A DNA stretch of 9,153 nt from an uncultured Flavobacteriales bacterium (GTDB lineage Bacteria > Bacteroidota > Bacteroidia > Flavobacteriales_D > Sanyastnellaceae), in contig CAJXOV010000061.1 of the NCBI GenBank assembly GCA_913057815.1, forward strand, positions 1 to 9,153, read 5' to 3'. Of this stretch, positions 6,744 to 9,153 are shown one piece after another. Below the pieces are notes generated by a model. It had not been told where the DNA came from. It was given only the letters and a program-made list of their open reading frames with translations, and searched no databases. Position 1 is the first letter of the stretch; every line of letters begins with the position of its first letter. Position numbers and translations under genes: made by a program.

Positions 6744-8867
6744 ATGAGAAAACTAGTTTTGTGCTTATTTGTAATTGTTTTCTGTAGTGCTGTTAAAAGT
6801 CAGTCGCTAATAAAAGTAGATCAATTTGGTTATGGGATTAACTCTATCAAAGCAGCTGTTCTTTCTAATCCTGAAGTGGGTTTTAATTCATCTGATTCAT
6901 ATTCACCAGCTTCTACTTTAGAAGTGAGGAGAGTGAGTACCGAAGAAGTAGTTTTCTCTGGAACTCCTGTTATTTGGGATAGCGGAAATACTCATTCTCA
7001 ATCTGGAGATAAAGGTTGGTGGTTCGATTTTTCGGGCGTTACCGAACCAGGTGAATATTATATTTATAATTCGGCCAATATAACCTCAGGTCCTTTTGAG
7101 ATTGGTTCAGAAGTATACGCCAATGTACTGGAAGCCTCTACTCGAATGTTTTATTTCAATAGATGTAACTCTGATAAGCAAGTCACACATGCGGGGGCCA
7201 ATTGGTCAGACGGAACTAACTTTTTAAACACTCTACAAGACTCTGAATGTAGATACATTTTTGATTCTGGAAATTCAGCGTTGCAACGCGACTTGACAGG
7301 AGGATGGTTCGATGCAGGAGATTACAATAAGTACGTCACATTCGCAGAATCGGCAGTTCATAATCTATTATGGGCTTATCAAGAAAATCCAGAAATTTTC
7401 ACGGATGACACTAATATCCCCGAATCAGGGAATGGTATTCCGGATATAATAGACGAATTAAAATGGGAGCTAGATTGGCTTTTGAAAATGACTAATAGTG
7501 ATGGTTCTACACACATTAAAATGGGGAGTAATGGATATGCCGTGAATATAGAATCTCCACCAAGTTTAAATACCGATCAGCGTTTTTATGGTCCTACATG
7601 TACTAGTGCATCTTTAGCTGCGGCTGGAATGTTAGCACATGCTGCTGAGGTTTACTTGAGCATTTCGGGAATGGAAAGCTATGCGCAATCACTACAAAAT
7701 CAAGCAGAATTGTGCTTTAGTTATGCTGAGCCATTTATAACCAGTGGGACTTTAGAAGTAGGATGTGACAATGGAGAAATAGTAGCTGGTGATGCAGATA
7801 AAACAGAGGCTGAACAAATAAATAGCGCAGTCATAGCAGCGGTACATTTATTAGCATTAACTGGAGATGCTGCTTATAATACGTTTATATCTAATCAAAT
7901 TAATTCTTTGGAACCTATAGCAGTTCCTTTCTGGGGACCATATAATCTTAACCTCCAAGATGTACTTCTCTACTACACAACATTAGCCAATGCAGATGCT
8001 GGAAATAGCGCATTGATAATAAATGCTCTTACCACCGATTCTTCAAATAACTACAACGACTTCTTTGGGTTTAGCCAGGCAGATTTGTATCGTGCTTTCA
8101 TGCCTGATTGGGCCTATCATTGGGGAAGTAATTTTCCTAAAGCTGGTTTTGGAGTTTTAAATGCTCAATTAAACAAGTATGGAATTAACCCTGCTCAAAG
8201 TGAAGAATTCAGCTTGAAATTAAATGAGCAGCTTCATTATTTTCATGGAGTAAACCCACTGGGAAAAGTAATGCTAAGTAACATGTATAGCTACGGAGCA
8301 GAAGATTCTATGAATGAAATTTATCATGCTTGGTTCGATGATGGAACAATTTACGACAATGCTATTACATCTCCGTTAGGACCTGCGCCAGGATTTGTGG
8401 TTGGTGGACCAAATAATGATTTTACAATTCCTACTATTTCTCCACCTGCTGGTCAGCCAATTCAAAAATCATATTTAGACTGGAATGCAGGATTTCCGGA
8501 GAATAGTTGGGAGATTTCAGAACCTTCTATTTCTTATCAAGCTATTTATGTAAGACTTCTGGCTTCCGTACACGGTTCTATTTCAAATGGAGCTGAAATT
8601 TGTGATGAAAACGCTATTCTAGGTTGTACATATTCTTTTGCCTGTAACTATTCTTCAGAAGCTACCAAAGATGATGGTAGCTGTGAAATCTTATCGTGCA
8701 GTGGTTGTACATACAATGAAGCTATCAATTATAACCCAAACTCGATTTTTGATGATGAATCTTGTGTACTTGATCAGTCTTGTCCTGGTGATTTTAACGG
8801 TGATGGAGCAGTAAATGTTAGCGACTTAGGAGGGTTTTTAGGGTCATTTGGACAAGATTGTTTGTAG
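6744..8867 (+). CDS. Secreted glycoside hydrolase family 9 (endoglucanase-type) with Cys-rich repeats and half dockerin-like tail
   Basis: Predicted to hydrolyse beta-1,4-glucans (cellulose or related) outside the cell by the inverting GH9 mechanism. Signal peptide 1-19 (cleavage near VKS-QS); an N-terminal Ig-like CelD_N domain about 22-120 (IKVDQFGYG...GEYYIY...GPFEI); the GH9 alpha/alpha-barrel about 125-605. GGWFDAGDYNKY carries the paired catalytic Asps D190 and D193, the latter matching the general base. YFHGVNPLGK (499-508), GPAPGFVVGGPN and NSWEISEPSISYQA (587-600) are the C-terminal signatures. E593 best fits the catalytic acid in the pattern E-x-[STA]-x3-N-[STA], with Gln for Asn; E590 is the alternative. 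Two Cys-rich repeats start at 627 and 654; the second has Ile for its ACN Cys. The tail GDFNGDGAVNVSDLGGFLG (682-700) is one dockerin half. It lies 83 bp after the haloperoxidase gene and shares its C-terminal module. Exact substrate unknown. Confidence 0.93.
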   Translation: MRKLVLCLFVIVFCSAVKSQSLIKVDQFGYGINSIKAAVLSNPEVGFNSSDSYSPASTLEVRRVSTEEVVFSGTPVIWDSGNTHSQSGDKGWWFDFSGVTEPGEYYIYNSANITSGPFEIGSEVYANVLEASTRMFYFNRCNSDKQVTHAGANWSDGTNFLNTLQDSECRYIFDSGNSALQRDLTGGWFDAGDYNKYVTFAESAVHNLLWAYQENPEIFTDDTNIPESGNGIPDIIDELKWELDWLLKMTNSDGSTHIKMGSNGYAVNIESPPSLNTDQRFYGPTCTSASLAAAGMLAHAAEVYLSISGMESYAQSLQNQAELCFSYAEPFITSGTLEVGCDNGEIVAGDADKTEAEQINSAVIAAVHLLALTGDAAYNTFISNQINSLEPIAVPFWGPYNLNLQDVLLYYTTLANADAGNSALIINALTTDSSNNYNDFFGFSQADLYRAFMPDWAYHWGSNFPKAGFGVLNAQLNKYGINPAQSEEFSLKLNEQLHYFHGVNPLGKVMLSNMYSYGAEDSMNEIYHAWFDDGTIYDNAITSPLGPAPGFVVGGPNNDFTIPTISPPAGQPIQKSYLDWNAGFPENSWEISEPSISYQAIYVRLLASVHGSISNGAEICDENAILGCTYSFACNYSSEATKDDGSCEILSCSGCTYNEAINYNPNSIFDDESCVLDQSCPGDFNGDGAVNVSDLGGFLGSFGQDCL
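7278..7289. repeat. Iterated palindrome GCGTTGCAACGC, copy 3 of 3
   Basis: Exact 12-bp perfect palindrome inside the family 9 glycoside hydrolase gene, read as A-L-Q-R at residues 179-182, just before the GGWFDAGDYNKY catalytic motif. The protein is unrelated to the DUF2400 protein that carries copy 1 in the same frame. Confidence 0.75.
8622..8864 (+). repeat. C-terminal Cys-rich pair plus half dockerin-like tail of the GH9 enzyme
   Basis: Residues 627-647 and 654-674 are two copies of the same 21-residue repeat seen eleven times in the haloperoxidase, both of the type lacking the inner Cys, joined by EILSCS. Residues 675-707 follow with one calcium-loop half, GDFNGDGAVNVSDL, and the ending FLGSFGQDC. 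This is a miniature version of the haloperoxidase C-terminus (2 repeats against 11, one half against two). Confidence 0.82.
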
Positions 8868-8883
8868 TCTTTCGATAGAAAGA
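8868..8883 (+). terminator. Hairpin directly after the GH9 stop codon, possible terminator
   Basis: TCTTTC-GATA-GAAAGA is a perfect 6-bp stem with a 4-nt loop, starting at the first base after TAG. It is followed by AT-rich sequence (ATAATAATATTTATT) rather than a clean T run, so it may be a weak terminator or an mRNA 3'-end stabiliser. The structure is directly visible; the role is inferred. Confidence 0.4.
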
Positions 8884-8961
8884 ATAATAATATTTATTCA
8901 ATACTGTGATTGTCTATTGATAGTTCGTCTCATGATTTTTCAGTCGGATATTAATTTTTGT

Positions 8962-8969
8962 TAAATTTG
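8962..8969 (+). promoter_or_regulatory. Bacteroidota-type -7 element (TAAATTTG)
   Basis: TAAATTTG matches TAnnTTTG exactly, 42 bp before the TTG start at 9012. No good -33 TTTG was found at the expected distance, so the call is tentative. It would give the last gene its own promoter, separate from the enzymes upstream. Confidence 0.35.
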
Positions 8970-9011
8970 ATTTACTGTTTATACAAAGTATAGCCAAACC
9001 TTTAACCACAA

Positions 9012-9129
9012 TTGAACCGCAAATCAATTCTTTTCTTGCTATTTATAATTCCAATCACATTTTTTGGACAAGGAAGTGCGGACTATAATCTAGATATAAA
9101 AAAAATAAGTGTTGAAGATGGTCTTCTTT
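9012..9129 (+). CDS. N-terminus of a probable two-component regulator propeller (Reg_prop) sensor, cut by contig end
   Basis: Only 39 genomic codons are present, starting at TTG; an in-frame TAA at 9003-9005 leaves no upstream ATG, so TTG is the likely start. Residues 1-20 (NRKSILFLLFIIPITFFGQ after the start) form a signal peptide of the Bacteroidota type ending near FGQ-G. It is followed by YNLDIKKISVEDGLL, which strongly recalls the opening of Reg_prop/Y_Y_Y periplasmic sensors (consensus-like YSVEDGLSQS). Such proteins continue as beta-propellers, then either a histidine kinase (hybrid two-component type) or a LuxR/AraC-like output. The output domain is not in this window. Residues that would be read past 9129 (SVSYTHLT) come from adapter sequence and must not be used. 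Confidence 0.6.
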
Positions 9130-9153
9130 CTGTCTCTTATACACATCTGACGC
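9130..9153. other. Untrimmed Nextera (Tn5 mosaic end) sequencing adapter
   Basis: The last 24 bases begin with CTGTCTCTTATACACATCT, the exact 19-bp Tn5 mosaic end used in Nextera libraries, followed by GACGC, the start of the adjoining adapter. This is library sequence, not genome; true genomic sequence stops at about 9129. Confidence 0.97.

Noticed and set aside
6490..8867. Type IX secretion (Por) C-terminal domain on the two enzymes
   Set aside because: Neither C-terminus shows the usual beta-sandwich pattern or a lysine-containing end; both finish in FLGxFGxxC-type dockerin-like tails.
9130..9148. Tn5/IS50 transposon end
   Set aside because: It is the engineered mosaic end followed by Nextera adapter bases at the very edge of the window, with no transposase or target duplication.

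Overview
The window reads as one end of a draft contig from a marine-type member of the Bacteroidota, most likely Flavobacteriales. The grounds are low-GC DNA, two TAnnTTTG-type -7 promoter elements, few Shine-Dalgarno sites, and secreted proteins ending in GC-x4-ACN-type Cys-rich repeats and a GDFNGDG...FLGxFG tail, a style I associate with that order. This placement rests on gene style, not on a marker gene. All genes lie on the + strand.

Layout. 1-687: 3' part of a TIGR02757/DUF2400 family gene, cut by the window start. 761-1625: a two-gene unit, a six-helix membrane protein overlapping by 11 bp a small winged-helix regulator, with a promoter and a palindromic candidate operator upstream. 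1744-6660: a 1638-residue secreted multidomain vanadium-dependent haloperoxidase: signal peptide, seven FG-GAP/VCBS blades, a TSP3-like calcium loop, the haloperoxidase/PAP2 domain with all vanadate ligands, 11 Cys-rich 21-residue repeats interrupted by a PPC-like beta domain, and a dockerin-like tail. 6744-8867: a secreted family 9 glycoside hydrolase (cellulase/endoglucanase type) with two copies of the same Cys-rich repeat and half of the same dockerin-like tail. 9012-9129: the first 39 codons of a probable Reg_prop-type (two-component regulator propeller) sensor. 9130-9153: not genomic, but an untrimmed Nextera/Tn5 mosaic-end adapter.

The two large enzymes share orientation, an 83-bp gap and a C-terminal module, and neither has a visible type IX secretion C-terminal domain. 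They look like partners of one extracellular or surface-attached system, pairing oxidative halogen chemistry with beta-glucan hydrolysis. That partnership is inference.

The strongest unexplained DNA-level signal is an exact 12-bp perfect palindrome, GCGTTGCAACGC, found three times inside three unrelated genes and in two different reading frames. Other points of interest are a 63-residue higher-order Cys repeat with exactly 10 cysteines per unit, and a nested pair of dyads just upstream of the haloperoxidase gene. No gap between genes exceeds 300 bp; no RNA genes, native mobile elements or CRISPR arrays were seen.
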